A DNA stretch of 64,000 nt from Christensenella sp964438705 (GTDB lineage Bacteria; Bacillota; Clostridia; Christensenellales; Christensenellaceae), in the NCBI GenBank assembly GCA_964438705.1, contig CAYTKQ010000014.1, positions 1 through 64,000 of the forward strand, in the 5' to 3' direction. A model generated the notes under the pieces. The model did no database searches and was not told where the DNA came from. It saw nothing but the letters and a program-made list of their open reading frames with translations. Of the stretch, positions 34,647 to 44,286 are shown in pieces. The stretch's first letter is position 1; each line of letters opens with the position of its first letter. The position numbers and the translations under genes were made by a program.

Positions 34647-37600
34647 TTATTTAAAATATTTCACACCGCTTTCAAAAATCCTCTGATCATAATTGCCCAA
34701 AATATTTTTTGCAACATGTATCCCGGCGCGCTCCGTATGACCCATTTTTCCCAAGATACGACCATCCGGGCTCATGATGCCTTCCACTGCATCCATCGAT
34801 CCGTTGGGGTTGAATGCAACGTCCATCGTTGGCGCTCCTTCAAAGTCCACATACTGCGTGGCGACCTGCCCGGCCTTGAAAAGCTGCTTGCGTTCCTTTT
34901 CCGAAGCCACAAAGCGTCCTTCGCCATGCGATACCGCCACACAATGCACCTCTCCGGGCTCACACAGCATGAGCCACGGGGAATTCGCGCTCGTCACACG
35001 CGTGCGTACGATGCACGATACGTGCCGCCCAATGCTGTTGTATGTAAGCGTGGGCGAATCATCGCGCATGGGCACGATCTCGCCATAGGGCACCAGCCCC
35101 AGCTTGATGAGTGCCTGAAATCCGTTGCAGATGCCGAGCATCAACCCGTCGCGGTTTTTCAAAAGCTCGTGCGTCGCGTCCATCACCGCCTTGTTGCGGA
35201 AGGTGGTGGCAATGAATTTTCCGCTGCCGTCCGGCTCGTCGCCGCCGGAAAATCCGCCGGGCAGCATAATCATCTGCGCAGTCGCGATCTCGCTCGCCAA
35301 AGCACGGATGCTCTCGTTGATGTCCTGCGCATTCAGATTGCGCATCACCACCACGCGCGGGATAGCGCCCGCCTTTTCAAACGCCTTTGCCGTGTCATAT
35401 TCACAGTTCGTGCCGGGGAATACGGGGATCACCACGCGCGGGATCGCCGTTTTATATTTACTCGCAAATACATTTTTCTTCTTATAGATTGGCGCATCCG
35501 CTGCTCCGCGCTCCTGTGTTTGCGTGGGAAAAACGGATTCGAGCGTTCCCGTATAGGCCTCAAGCGCGGCAGAAAGCGGAATGCTTTCCCCGCATGCCTC
35601 GATGAACGGCTCCTCGCGCAGCTCGCCCACCAGCTTGAAATCCGCATCCGCAAGGTCCGGCGCTTCCACCAGAATCGCGCCGTACGCCTTTTGCGTCAGC
35701 TCTTCCATGTCCTGCGAAAACAGCTTCACGCCGATGCCGTTTCCAAACGCGCATTTTGCAGCGCCCGCAAGCAGGCCGCCCCGGTCGACGGCATAGGCCG
35801 AACACACCCCGCCGTCCGCGATCATCTTATGCAGCTTCGCGTATTTCTGCTTTACGTCCTCAAAATCGGGCAGGCCGTGCTCGTCGCGCGCAATGTCCAT
35901 CAAATACAGCTTGTTGTCCGCGCTTTTAAACTCAGGCGTCAATACATTCGCCGCCAAAACGGGCGAAACGCAGAACGAGCACAAGGTGGGCGGCACGTCG
36001 ATATTTTTGAAGCTTCCGCTCATGGAGTCCTTACCGCCGATGGCAGCCACGCCCAGCGCCTTCTGCGCGTGATACGCACCAAGCAGCGCGCCAAGCGGCT
36101 TGCCCCAGCGCTCGGGTGCATCACCCAAGCGTTCAAAGTATTCCTGCAGCGTCAGCCACGAATCCCTAAGGTCGCCGCCCGCCGCAACGAGCTTCGCCTC
36201 CGACAACAAAATCGCGTATACCGCGCCCAAAAACGGGCTTTTTTCCATCAGGTACGGGTCCATGCCATAGCTCATCAGCGTGGCCGTTTTACTGTCCGTG
36301 TCCTGCACGGGAATCTTTGCGCACATCGCCTGCACGGGCGTCAGCTGATGCTTGCCGCCAAGAGGCATCGTCACGCTGCCCGCGCCGATGCTGCCGTCGA
36401 ACATTTCGATGAGCCCCTTTTGCGAACAGATGTTAAGGTCGCCAAGCAAAGACAGCAGCGTTTTTTCGACCGTGTCCTCCGTCCTCTCAGAAAACGGCTG
36501 CGCCGCATCGCCCTGCACTACCTTCGCCTTCGCGTGCTGCGTCGCACCGTTGGAATCCAAAAATTCGCGGGAGATGTCCACAATGGTTTGATCGTTCCAC
36601 ATCAATCGCATGCGGGCCGTGTTCGTCACCCGCGCAACCAGTGTGGCTTCGAGGTTTTCCTCCGCCGCCAGCCTCATCACCTTATCGTAATCCATGGGCT
36701 TGATGACGACTGCCATACGCTCCTGCGATTCCGAGATCGCAAGCTCCGTACCGTCGAGGCCCTCATATTTTTTGGGTACCGCGTCGAGGTCGATGTCTAA
36801 GCCGTCCGCCAGCTCGCCGATGGCCACGCACACGCCGCCCGCGCCGAAATCGTTGCACCGCTTCACCATGCGTGAAAATTCCCGGTTACGGAACAGCCTT
36901 TGCAGCTTGCGCTCTGTCAATGGGTTGCCCTTTTGCACCTCCGCGCCGCATTTTTCAATGGATTTTTCATCGTGGGCCTTGGAAGAGCCCGTCGCCCCGC
37001 CGCAGCCGTCGCGCCCCGTGCGTCCGCCGATCAAAATCACAAGATCGCCCTCCGCAGGACGCATGCGCACCACCTGATCCGCAGGAGCCGCCGCGATCAC
37101 CGCACCGATCTCCAGCCGCTTCGCCTGATAGCCCTCGTGGTATACCTCGTCCACTAGGCCCGTCGCAAGGCCGATCTGGTTGCCGTAGGAGGAATAGCCG
37201 TGCGCCGCCTCTTTTGTGATCTTGCGCTGCGGCAGCTTGAATTCCATCGTGTCCGCAAGGCTTTGCCGCGGGTCCGCGCTGCCCGTCACGCGCATCGCCT
37301 GATAGACATACGACCGCCCCGAAAGCGGATCGCGGATCGCCCCGCCAAGGCAGGTTGCCGCACCGCCGAACGGCTCGATCTCCGTGGGGTGGTTGTGCGT
37401 CTCATTTTTGAACATGATGAGGTAATCGCGTTCCCCATCGTAGGTCTGTATCCTGTGTTTGATGGAACAGGCGTTGATCTCTTCGGATTCGTCCATTGCC
37501 ATCAGGCCGCCCGCCGCCTTTGCTTCCTTGACATAGATGGTCGCGAGATCCATCAGGCACACGTCCTTTTTACGGTTTAGGGCACGCCGCGTTGCAAGAT

Positions 37601-38357
37601 AGTCCTCATAGACGCGCGCTGCTTCCCGCGAGAGCGGATCGTCTGCAAATTCCACCTCCTCAAGCCTCGTCAAAAAGGTGGTGTGGCGGCAGTGATCCGA
37701 CCAATAGGTATCCAGCACTTTGAGCTCTGTCAGCGTGGGGTCGCGCTTTTCGCTCTTGAAATAGTCCTGCGCGCACAGCATATCTTCGCCCGTCATGGCG
37801 TAACCATTTTGTGCCGCGTAATCCGCGATCTGCTTTTTGGTCATTTTGATGAAGCCCGCGACCGTCTCCACGGCAGTGGGAATGTCGAGCTCCATTTTCA
37901 GCGTGGCGTAGGGCTTTAAGGTCGCTTCGCATGAATCGACCGGGTTGATGACGTATTTTTTGATTTGCTCCATTTGCGCCTTGGTCGCGCCCTTTAAGAG
38001 GTATACCCTTGCCGAGCGCACCTCCGGACGTTCGCCGCGCGTCAAAAGCTGCACGCATTGGGCCGCGCTGTCCGCGCGCTGATCATACTGTCCGGGCAAA
38101 TATTCCACCGCAAACACGGAGTAACCCTTCGCGTCCGGCATTTCATTGAAATACACCGTGTCCACAGCCGGTTCAGAAAACATGCTCTGCGCCGCTGCGC
38201 CAAACGCCTCGTCGTCCATCCCTTCCACATCGTAGCGGATGAGGAGCCGTACTTCTTTTACCGGCACGCCGAGGTTTTGCGTGAAATCTGCGCACAGCTT
38301 TTGCGCTTCCACGTCAAAGCCCTTTTTCTTTTCCACGAACAGTCTTTTTACGCTCAT
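34647..38357 (-). CDS. purL: Phosphoribosylformylglycinamidine synthase (single-chain PurL/PurQ)
   Basis: A 1,236-residue enzyme of purine synthesis that turns FGAR, glutamine and ATP into FGAM. In order: an N-terminal PurS-like region, the FGAM synthase ATPase core with FKNETHNHPTEIEPFGGAAT and GVGGKDSMSG-like AIGGKDSMSGSF, and a C-terminal class I glutamine amidotransferase (from about residue 985) with the nucleophile cysteine in LMLGICNGFQ and the SHGEGRFV histidine block. This one-chain form is usual in Clostridia and Proteobacteria. AGGAG precedes the ATG. No other pur gene is nearby. Confidence 0.96.
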   Translation of the reverse strand: MSVKRLFVEKKKGFDVEAQKLCADFTQNLGVPVKEVRLLIRYDVEGMDDEAFGAAAQSMFSEPAVDTVYFNEMPDAKGYSVFAVEYLPGQYDQRADSAAQCVQLLTRGERPEVRSARVYLLKGATKAQMEQIKKYVINPVDSCEATLKPYATLKMELDIPTAVETVAGFIKMTKKQIADYAAQNGYAMTGEDMLCAQDYFKSEKRDPTLTELKVLDTYWSDHCRHTTFLTRLEEVEFADDPLSREAARVYEDYLATRRALNRKKDVCLMDLATIYVKEAKAAGGLMAMDESEEINACSIKHRIQTYDGERDYLIMFKNETHNHPTEIEPFGGAATCLGGAIRDPLSGRSYVYQAMRVTGSADPRQSLADTMEFKLPQRKITKEAAHGYSSYGNQIGLATGLVDEVYHEGYQAKRLEIGAVIAAAPADQVVRMRPAEGDLVILIGGRTGRDGCGGATGSSKAHDEKSIEKCGAEVQKGNPLTERKLQRLFRNREFSRMVKRCNDFGAGGVCVAIGELADGLDIDLDAVPKKYEGLDGTELAISESQERMAVVIKPMDYDKVMRLAAEENLEATLVARVTNTARMRLMWNDQTIVDISREFLDSNGATQHAKAKVVQGDAAQPFSERTEDTVEKTLLSLLGDLNICSQKGLIEMFDGSIGAGSVTMPLGGKHQLTPVQAMCAKIPVQDTDSKTATLMSYGMDPYLMEKSPFLGAVYAILLSEAKLVAAGGDLRDSWLTLQEYFERLGDAPERWGKPLGALLGAYHAQKALGVAAIGGKDSMSGSFKNIDVPPTLCSFCVSPVLAANVLTPEFKSADNKLYLMDIARDEHGLPDFEDVKQKYAKLHKMIADGGVCSAYAVDRGGLLAGAAKCAFGNGIGVKLFSQDMEELTQKAYGAILVEAPDLADADFKLVGELREEPFIEACGESIPLSAALEAYTGTLESVFPTQTQERGAADAPIYKKKNVFASKYKTAIPRVVIPVFPGTNCEYDTAKAFEKAGAIPRVVVMRNLNAQDINESIRALASEIATAQMIMLPGGFSGGDEPDGSGKFIATTFRNKAVMDATHELLKNRDGLMLGICNGFQALIKLGLVPYGEIVPMRDDSPTLTYNSIGRHVSCIVRTRVTSANSPWLMLCEPGEVHCVAVSHGEGRFVASEKERKQLFKAGQVATQYVDFEGAPTMDVAFNPNGSMDAVEGIMSPDGRILGKMGHTERAGIHVAKNILGNYDQRIFESGVKYFK

Positions 38358-38389
38358 CTTCTTCTCCTAAATCATAGCCTATTTTCATT

Positions 38390-38398
38390 ATTATATCA
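38390..38398 (-). promoter_or_regulatory. Extended -10 promoter before purL
   Basis: The minus strand reads TGATATAAT, an extended -10 element, overlapping the stop codon of the AEC transporter gene. The -35 region is weak. Confidence 0.45.
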
Positions 38399-39352
38399 TA
38401 GGTTCAGCAACAAAATATAGACCGGAATCGTCGCGAACGACAGCAATGTGGTGATGACGACGCCACGCGCCGCAAACTCCGTATCCGCGTTCGCAAGCTC
38501 CGCAAAAATCGCGGTAGAAACCATCGCGGGCAGGCTCATCTGTACGATGAGAACCTCCGTTCCCATCCGCGAAAGGCCAAACACCCCCGCCACAGCAAGC
38601 ATCACAAGCGGCGCAAGCACAAATCGTCCCACCAGAGCCCACGATATGCCCTTGTCGATTTTCTTGATGCACGAGAGGCCTGTGCGCTGCACGATCATGC
38701 CCACAAAGACCAGCGCCAGCGGCGATGTCACACTCCCGATGCCCGAAATCGCGGAATCGAGAAACGCGGGCAGCTTCACGTTCAGCATCACCAGCACAAA
38801 GCCCGCAATGACGGCGATGAGCGGCGGAGAGAACACCTTTTTGAGGATATCCTTCGGGCCGAAGCACACGCCCTTGTTGTCGCAGGCGCGGAGCGCGCCA
38901 TCCCGCGCGATTTCCACAAAGCCTACGCTGTTCATAAACGTCGTGTTTGCAACATAGTAAAAAAGCGCGAAAATCAAAGCGTGCTCTCCAAAGATCGCCG
39001 TTGCCACGGGCAGGCCGATGTATACCGCGTTGGAATACGAAAACAGCGCGGTGAAAACACCACGCCGCGTTGGGTCGATTTTTGCCAGCCGGATGACGAG
39101 CTTCGCAAGCGCGTACACCACGCCGATCGCCGCGAACGACGCGAGGATATACTGCCACGAGACCGTAAGGCTTTCCGCTGTGAAGCGCGAAAGAAACGCC
39201 GACACCGCCGTACACGGCAGCGCCACGTTCACAATAAATTTGCTGATAAAGGACGTGACCGCCTTGCCCGCCCATCCTTTATAGGAGACAAAATACCCGA
39301 CCGCAATGATGACGATCACCATCAGCACTGCCTGTATCGCCTCAAAAAACAT
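38396..39352 (-). CDS. AEC-family transporter (auxin efflux carrier type)
   Basis: A 318-residue membrane protein with about ten segments in two inverted halves, as in the AEC family (YwkB, MleP type). Visible family blocks are the N-terminal VGYFVSYKGW, FSYSNAVYIGLPVATAIFGEHA in the first half and MIVQRTGLS with VFVGMIV in the second. AEC members export or import small organic anions such as malate. It lies between the flippase and purL genes on the same strand, 39 nt from each. The substrate cannot be inferred from these neighbours. Confidence 0.87.
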   Translation of the reverse strand: MFFEAIQAVLMVIVIIAVGYFVSYKGWAGKAVTSFISKFIVNVALPCTAVSAFLSRFTAESLTVSWQYILASFAAIGVVYALAKLVIRLAKIDPTRRGVFTALFSYSNAVYIGLPVATAIFGEHALIFALFYYVANTTFMNSVGFVEIARDGALRACDNKGVCFGPKDILKKVFSPPLIAVIAGFVLVMLNVKLPAFLDSAISGIGSVTSPLALVFVGMIVQRTGLSCIKKIDKGISWALVGRFVLAPLVMLAVAGVFGLSRMGTEVLIVQMSLPAMVSTAIFAELANADTEFAARGVVITTLLSFATIPVYILLLNL

Positions 39353-39391
39353 AGCCGTCCCGGTTCCTTTCCATTACGCGCACACTGCGCC

Positions 39392-41014
39392 TTACTTCCA
39401 CACGCGCATCCGTTTCAGCACCTGCACGACCTTTTTTCCGCCGCGGATTTGCAGCATTTCGCGCTCATTGACCGCCTTGACGAGCACAAGCATGAGCAGA
39501 TAGACGATCAACCCCACCACCACGCACAAAAGCACCGCGACCGTATTCGAATACGGTGCAATCAGCGTATACACGAGGTAGGCAAGCGCCGCCATCACCG
39601 CAGTCGCCGCGATGGGCTTCAAAAGATGCTCCCCCCATTTGATACGCACGCCCGTATATTTGCGCACAAACAGATAGTTCATCACAGCGGCGATCACATA
39701 GCACATCACCGTGCCGATGACCGCGCCGTAAATATTGATCTGCGGAATGCGCATCAGAAGCAGGCTGAGCCCCACCTTCACACCCGCGCCCACCGCAAGC
39801 GCGATAGGCGGTAAATTTTGCTTGCCGATTCCCTGCAATACGCCCGTCATGGTCTGCATAAAGGGCAGGAACACCGCGACGGAGCACATCGTCATCAACA
39901 GACCCGTCGCAAGCTCGTGCTGCATAGGCGTTGAACTGGGGTACAAAAACGAGAAGATCGGCGCCGCGAACACGAAAAACGCCACGGTAACGGGAATCCC
40001 TTCCAAAAACGCGAATTTAATGCCGTGCAGAACATTTGCCTTCACACGGTCGTGATCGCCCAGCTTGAGTGCCTCACTGATGGCGGGCACCACGCTCATT
40101 TGCAGCGCCTGCGATACGATGGCCGCAAGGTTGATGATCGTCAGCACACCGCCCGAAAGCGTTCCATACATGCTGCGCACAGCGACGCTTTCATACCCTA
40201 ATGTAAGCAAACTTCGCGGAATGATGACTGAATCTACAAACGCAACGATGGGCATGACAAGCCCGGCAATCGTTACGGGCAGCGCAAGCACCAACACTTT
40301 TTTGAGCAGCGGGCGGACTTCCTCCCGCGACAATTTACTTTTATAGGCCGCCATCATCTCCGTGGTCATTTTCCGCTTCTGCCTGCCCTGCGCGCCCATC
40401 GTGTAAAGGAGCGCGACCGCTTCGGAGATCGTGATGCCAAGGAGCGCACCCATTGCGCCCAGTTCCATGCGGCCCGTCCATTTTAGAATGAAATACGCAA
40501 GCGCGAGACCCGCACCCACCTTGACAAATTGCTCGATGATCTGGGAAAGCGCGGTGGGCTTCATGTTTTGCAGCCCCTGGAAATAACCGCGGTACGCGCA
40601 CATCACCGAAACGAAGAACAGCGCGGGCGCAAGCGCCATCAGCGAATATTGCCCACCCGGAAGGGCCTGCAGCTGCGTGATCGGCCCCGCGAGGCAAAAC
40701 ATCGCAACCGATGTCGCGATGCCTACAATAATAAGAAACGTACGTGACGTTTTGAATACCGCATACGCGCCCTTGTAATCCCCCGTTGTAACCCGCTCGG
40801 AAACGAGCTTTGAGATCGCGATGGGCAGCCCCACTGTGGAAATGATGAGCAGCGCGGAATAGACCGGGAACGCCTGCTGATAATAGCTCATTCCTTCTAA
40901 GGAAATAAATTCCGCTAGAACGATCCTGTAAAGCGCGCCCACGATTTTGACGATCACGCCCGCCGCGCCTAAGATAAGCGTGCTTTTGATCAGGCTTTTT
41001 GTTGTATCGGACAT
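39392..41014 (-). CDS. SpoVB/MurJ-like lipid-linked polysaccharide flippase
   Basis: A 540-residue membrane protein with about 14 helices of the MOP superfamily. The start TTKSLIKSTLILGAAGVIVKIVGALYRI and EGMSYYQQAFPVYSALLIISTVGLPIAISKLVSER blocks are characteristic of the SpoVB/YtgP/YkvU group, which flips lipid-linked precursors of cell wall or spore cortex. It is not possible to tell whether this is a general or sporulation-specific enzyme. AGAGGT lies 8 nt before the ATG. It may be the first gene of an operon with the AEC transporter and purL. Confidence 0.85.
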   Translation of the reverse strand: MSDTTKSLIKSTLILGAAGVIVKIVGALYRIVLAEFISLEGMSYYQQAFPVYSALLIISTVGLPIAISKLVSERVTTGDYKGAYAVFKTSRTFLIIVGIATSVAMFCLAGPITQLQALPGGQYSLMALAPALFFVSVMCAYRGYFQGLQNMKPTALSQIIEQFVKVGAGLALAYFILKWTGRMELGAMGALLGITISEAVALLYTMGAQGRQKRKMTTEMMAAYKSKLSREEVRPLLKKVLVLALPVTIAGLVMPIVAFVDSVIIPRSLLTLGYESVAVRSMYGTLSGGVLTIINLAAIVSQALQMSVVPAISEALKLGDHDRVKANVLHGIKFAFLEGIPVTVAFFVFAAPIFSFLYPSSTPMQHELATGLLMTMCSVAVFLPFMQTMTGVLQGIGKQNLPPIALAVGAGVKVGLSLLLMRIPQINIYGAVIGTVMCYVIAAVMNYLFVRKYTGVRIKWGEHLLKPIAATAVMAALAYLVYTLIAPYSNTVAVLLCVVVGLIVYLLMLVLVKAVNEREMLQIRGGKKVVQVLKRMRVWK

Positions 41015-41082
41015 AAAATCATACCTCTTGGCAGACGCGCCGCGCCTGCGTTCAATATCGAATGGTCAGTCAGACCGTGATT

Positions 41083-41091
41083 ATTATACCA
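41083..41091 (-). promoter_or_regulatory. Extended -10 promoter of the flippase gene
   Basis: The minus strand reads TGGTATAAT, an extended -10 motif, about 70 nt before the flippase start. It lies next to the 30-bp repeat at 41093. Confidence 0.5.
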
Positions 41092-41092
41092 C

Positions 41093-41122
41093 AAATTTGC
41101 GGCTATGGCGCTTGACTTTGCA
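41093..41122. repeat. Direct repeat B, copy 1
   Basis: A 30-bp stretch starting AAATTTGCGGCTATGG and ending CTTTGCA, identical to 41820-41849. This copy supplies the TTGACT -35 element of the DUF3796 promoter. Confidence 0.9.
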
Positions 41123-41167
41123 CTTTTAAAGTGATATATTTGTCATATTAGGTGATAAATATATCAC
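41112..41167 (+). promoter_or_regulatory. Promoter and palindromic operator of the DUF3796-XRE pair
   Basis: TTGACT (41112-41117), 17-bp spacer, TATATT (41135-41140). An inverted repeat, GTGATATATTT (41131-41141) and AAATATATCAC (41157-41167), perfect over 11 bp, covers the -10 and the start of transcription. The XRE protein of the same operon is the likely ligand. Confidence 0.7.
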
Positions 41168-41185
41168 CATGCGGGAGGTGTTGGC

Positions 41186-41563
41186 ATGAAAAGCTATGAA
41201 GAAGTACGGCGTGGCAATTTGCAAGGAAACGCCGGTTATCTCGGTTTCCTGGGCTTTCTGGGCTGCTCATATTTCGGAACGTTTGCTCCGCCATATTTGT
41301 TGCTGTTTTCCCTGTTCGGTCTGTTTGGCGGATTCTTCATCGACCGCATGCTGACGCAAAAGCATGACGAGCGCTATACGCAAAACAGTGCCAAGGCCCG
41401 CTCAGCCGCGCTTTTCACCGCGCTCGGCGCGATTGGGCTGCTCGCCGTACTCGTTTCGCTCGGCTGCGTCGTGCCGGAAATATTGCTGTGCGTGTGCGCG
41501 TTCGGCATCGCCGCCGTAATGATCGTCTATGGCGCGGCGATGTGGTATTACGAGAGGCACTGA
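41186..41563 (+). CDS. DUF3796 membrane protein
   Basis: A 125-residue protein with four predicted helices. The YLGFLGFLGC block followed by FSLFGLFGGFF is typical of DUF3796, a Firmicutes family usually paired with an XRE regulator gene, as here. GGGAGG lies 8 nt before the ATG. Function is unknown; the pairing suggests a membrane protein controlled by, or sensing for, its neighbour regulator. Confidence 0.8.
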   Translation: MKSYEEVRRGNLQGNAGYLGFLGFLGCSYFGTFAPPYLLLFSLFGLFGGFFIDRMLTQKHDERYTQNSAKARSAALFTALGAIGLLAVLVSLGCVVPEILLCVCAFGIAAVMIVYGAAMWYYERH

Positions 41564-41564
41564 C

Positions 41565-41765
41565 ATGGGCGAATTTATATGCCATCTGAAAAAATTCAGA
41601 ATAGCGGCGGGGCTTTCACAAGAGGCGCTTGCCGCCTCCGTGGGCGTACGCCGTGAAACGATCGTGCGCCTCGAGGCGGGGAAATATAACCCGTCCTTAA
41701 AGCTTGCGCTCGATGTCGCCAAAACAGTGGATGCGCCGCTCGATGAGATTTTTCAGTTTGAGTAA
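41565..41765 (+). CDS. XRE-family regulator
   Basis: A 66-residue single-domain helix-turn-helix protein: FRIAAGLSQEALAASVGVRRETIVRLEAGKYNPSLKLALDVAKT holds the HTH. The ATG at 41565 lies one base after the DUF3796 stop and fits the family N-terminus; in-frame codons upstream lie inside DUF3796. It probably represses its own operon through the palindrome at 41131-41167. Confidence 0.9.
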   Translation: MGEFICHLKKFRIAAGLSQEALAASVGVRRETIVRLEAGKYNPSLKLALDVAKTVDAPLDEIFQFE

Positions 41766-41780
41766 GAGTTGCACATACCT

Positions 41781-41820
41781 ATTTGCTCCGCGCGCTCACG
41801 GCTCAAGCCTCCATCCAAAA
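41781..41820. repeat. Fragment A copy 1: displaced SDR/LuxE junction
   Basis: Forty bases identical to 44268-44307, where they form the last codons of the SDR gene, its stop and the first codons of the LuxE gene. Here they are isolated just after the XRE gene and run straight into repeat B, so this copy is a relic. The rest of 41766-41881 holds nothing recognisable. Confidence 0.9.
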
Positions 41821-41849
41821 AATTTGCGGCTATGGCGCTTGACTTTGCA
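41820..41849. repeat. Direct repeat B, copy 2
   Basis: Identical over 30 bp to 41093-41122. It keeps the TTGACT hexamer, 17 bp from TATGGT, so a residual plus-strand promoter antisense to the LuxC gene end is possible. Confidence 0.9.
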
Positions 41850-41881
41850 GACTATAAACAATATGGTGCGAAACAATGGTT

Positions 41882-43177
41882 TCAATCGTCCTTGCGCATT
41901 TCAATCGATGTTGTGCGAACATATTTGCGCAGCGGATATTCACCATCATGCGCCGCGCCGGGGTATGTTGCGGACATATGTTCCGCGTCCGTCACGCGCA
42001 CCACGCCACAAGCAAAAAGTCGCTCCGCAAGCAACTCACGTTCCTCCTGTGTGCACAGCAGCGCCGCCGTCTGCAAATGATTTTTGTGCGGGTGCAGCGC
42101 ACGCTGCATTTCCTTGCGCGCAAGGGGACGTACCCAGCAATTTCCAAAGCCGATCGCTGTTGTAAGTGCGTTGTCCTCATAGGCGATCACGCTTACGTCT
42201 TTTTCGCCAAAAACTCTGCACGGGCGATAGATCATCTCGAGCGTTTCATCGTAGACACGAAGCGCAGTCTGCGCGCGAACGCCATCCTCCAAACGCCCCC
42301 TGCTTTCCCGACTGCCCGCGCAGAGGATGGGCAAAAAACGCTCACAAAACCTGTACACTTCCTCCATATTTTCCGTATCTACAAAGATCCCTTGACACGA
42401 ACTGCACAGCAGCTGGTTGGTTTGTATCATGTTTTGCGCCAACCCCCTCAGCGCTGCGTCACCTACCCCGCCCGGGACCGCATAGGCAAAGCTTAGCTTG
42501 TGCCCCCACTCGATCACCTTTATTTCAGGTCCTGCCAACATCCTCACCGCGCGGATCGCTTCGTCTCCACCCCACACAGTCACGGCATTTGCCGCGTCCA
42601 TCATGCGCATGAGAGCGCTTTGGTCGCTCGACGGGAAATCAAAAACGTACACATATTCAATGAGCCGCGGCTCGATGCGGAACAATTCCATAAAGATCAT
42701 TGCGGTCAATCCGTCGTCTCCTGACGGCAGCTTCACAATGTTCACATTGCCTGTGAGCAACCCCTCGATCACGCTGTAAAACGCGAGTCCATACTGGTTG
42801 CCCGCCATGATGTGCAGCAGCGCGCCAAGCGGAAACAACCTTTCTGTAACAACCGTATCCCGGCAAAATTCCATGCGTCTCAAACCGGCGTGCTCTTCCC
42901 CCAGTTCCACACGCAAACGATGTTCGAGCGTTTCACGGCAAAGCATTTCTTTTGCCGCGCAAATATATTCCCTGCTCTTTTGCGCGGGTAACCCTGCCGC
43001 CATCAACCATTTGACGTGTTCTTCCCCAACCGCACGCGCAAGTGTGTCGCACGCAAAAAGCACCAGTTCCGTTTGAAGCGGCGGCTTTTCCAGCGTCGTC
43101 GCAATCCGTTCCCGCAGAACCTCCAACATCTTCCGCGCGCATGCGGCGTTTACAAGTTTTCCCTCGACCAGATTCAT
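41882..43177 (-). CDS. LuxC-type acyl-CoA/acyl-protein reductase
   Basis: A 431-residue member of the LuxC family, which reduces a fatty acyl thioester or enzyme-bound acyl group to an aldehyde with NADPH. The catalytic cysteine is probably C258 in NQLLCSSCQG, corresponding to the CSS motif of LuxC. Dinucleotide-fold elements (GLLTGNVNIVKLPSGDD and AVTVWGGDEAIRA) precede it. The ATG at 43177 follows GGAGGG and overlaps the LuxE stop by 4 bp, so the 13-residue longer frame is rejected. It is the last gene of the SDR-LuxE-LuxC operon. No terminator is seen after it. Confidence 0.88.
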   Translation of the reverse strand: MNLVEGKLVNAACARKMLEVLRERIATTLEKPPLQTELVLFACDTLARAVGEEHVKWLMAAGLPAQKSREYICAAKEMLCRETLEHRLRVELGEEHAGLRRMEFCRDTVVTERLFPLGALLHIMAGNQYGLAFYSVIEGLLTGNVNIVKLPSGDDGLTAMIFMELFRIEPRLIEYVYVFDFPSSDQSALMRMMDAANAVTVWGGDEAIRAVRMLAGPEIKVIEWGHKLSFAYAVPGGVGDAALRGLAQNMIQTNQLLCSSCQGIFVDTENMEEVYRFCERFLPILCAGSRESRGRLEDGVRAQTALRVYDETLEMIYRPCRVFGEKDVSVIAYEDNALTTAIGFGNCWVRPLARKEMQRALHPHKNHLQTAALLCTQEERELLAERLFACGVVRVTDAEHMSATYPGAAHDGEYPLRKYVRTTSIEMRKDD

Positions 43178-44286
43178 ATTCTGCCCTCCAGCATTGCGCC
43201 CGCACCCGCCGCGCATGTCTTGAGCCCCTGCACACCTGCCCGGCCCAACACTTCAAAATATGGGGTTTGTATGCCGCACCCGCACTCTTTTCCCTCGTGC
43301 AGTACCGCTATGTCATCCGTCAATATACTCATAAGCGGCATGCTTTTAAGAAGCGGCGTCATTAAATTTAGCAGCCCGCGTTCCCCATAGGGCAGCGGTT
43401 TCATTGTTTCGAAGCTGCGCACCGTTACACGACTGTATACAGGCACGTGGAAATGATGGTTTTTGCAAGCGCAATAGGGCACGTTGTGCTCCACTACGCC
43501 AAAAAATTCCATAAATCGATCCTCTGTGATAGCAAGCCGTTCATGTGCCATGCTGTAAAGCTTCTCTTTTTCCACCCGCTGCGCGGAAAACTGCTTCCAC
43601 CCACCGCCCAGAAAAATCAGCGATTTAGGGTGCAGCCTGAGTCGGATATTTTCCTGCTCCAGCCGTCTCAGCAGAAAAAACAGATACGCCGGAAAACCAT
43701 TGATGCGTACAGGAAATCCCGCGCGGCTGTAGCGCAGAAGCGCGTCGATTACGCCCTGTTCATTGAGCGCATATCCCTCTCCTGTGTCTTTGAGTGCGTA
43801 TTCGCGATGCAGCGCAGGCGCAAGAAGCGTCGCGCCGTATGCCGTCTTCACGGCGCCCATCTGGTTGTGTTTGCTCGGCTCATAGCCCAATACGATATCA
43901 TTCGTCGGGACAATAGACAGCAGCCGATGATAAAATAATGTTTTCCGCAGTATGTTGAACCCATAGAGCATCGATTGCGCGTCCAATCCCACACGCACAG
44001 GCGAACCAGACGTGCCCGATGTGGTGGATTTGAGACGCAGCTTTTTTTCCGGCATGGAAAGCAGCTCGTGTTTTTTCAAAAAAAGCGTAGGGATGGGCGG
44101 CAACGAGAAGATGTCGCCTTTGCGCAAATCTTCGATTTGAAAACCCCTGCTTTCCATGAGCGCCGCGTATTCGTTGCAACGTAAAAGATGCCATTCCACA
44201 TTTTCGCACATCGCTGCCGCAAACAGCGCGTCTGTATCCGTGCCATAAATTTTTTGATGGAAAAACAATTTGCTCCGCGCGCTCAC
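43174..44286 (-). CDS. LuxE-like acyl-protein synthetase
   Basis: A 370-residue enzyme of the LuxE family, related to adenylate-forming ligases. It activates a fatty acid as acyl-AMP and loads it on a cysteine. The ATP-binding loop is TSGTSGSPV (about 93-101). LFLGGGWK-like IFLGGGWKQF lies mid-protein and EFFGVVEHNVPYCACKNHHFHVP further on. C358, 12 residues from the end, is placed like the acyl-accepting C364 of Photobacterium LuxE. The start is GTG, overlapping the SDR stop (GTGA). Luciferase and LuxD genes are absent, so its product goes to LuxC for another purpose. Confidence 0.85.
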   Translation of the reverse strand: MSARSKLFFHQKIYGTDTDALFAAAMCENVEWHLLRCNEYAALMESRGFQIEDLRKGDIFSLPPIPTLFLKKHELLSMPEKKLRLKSTTSGTSGSPVRVGLDAQSMLYGFNILRKTLFYHRLLSIVPTNDIVLGYEPSKHNQMGAVKTAYGATLLAPALHREYALKDTGEGYALNEQGVIDALLRYSRAGFPVRINGFPAYLFFLLRRLEQENIRLRLHPKSLIFLGGGWKQFSAQRVEKEKLYSMAHERLAITEDRFMEFFGVVEHNVPYCACKNHHFHVPVYSRVTVRSFETMKPLPYGERGLLNLMTPLLKSMPLMSILTDDIAVLHEGKECGCGIQTPYFEVLGRAGVQGLKTCAAGAGAMLEGRI

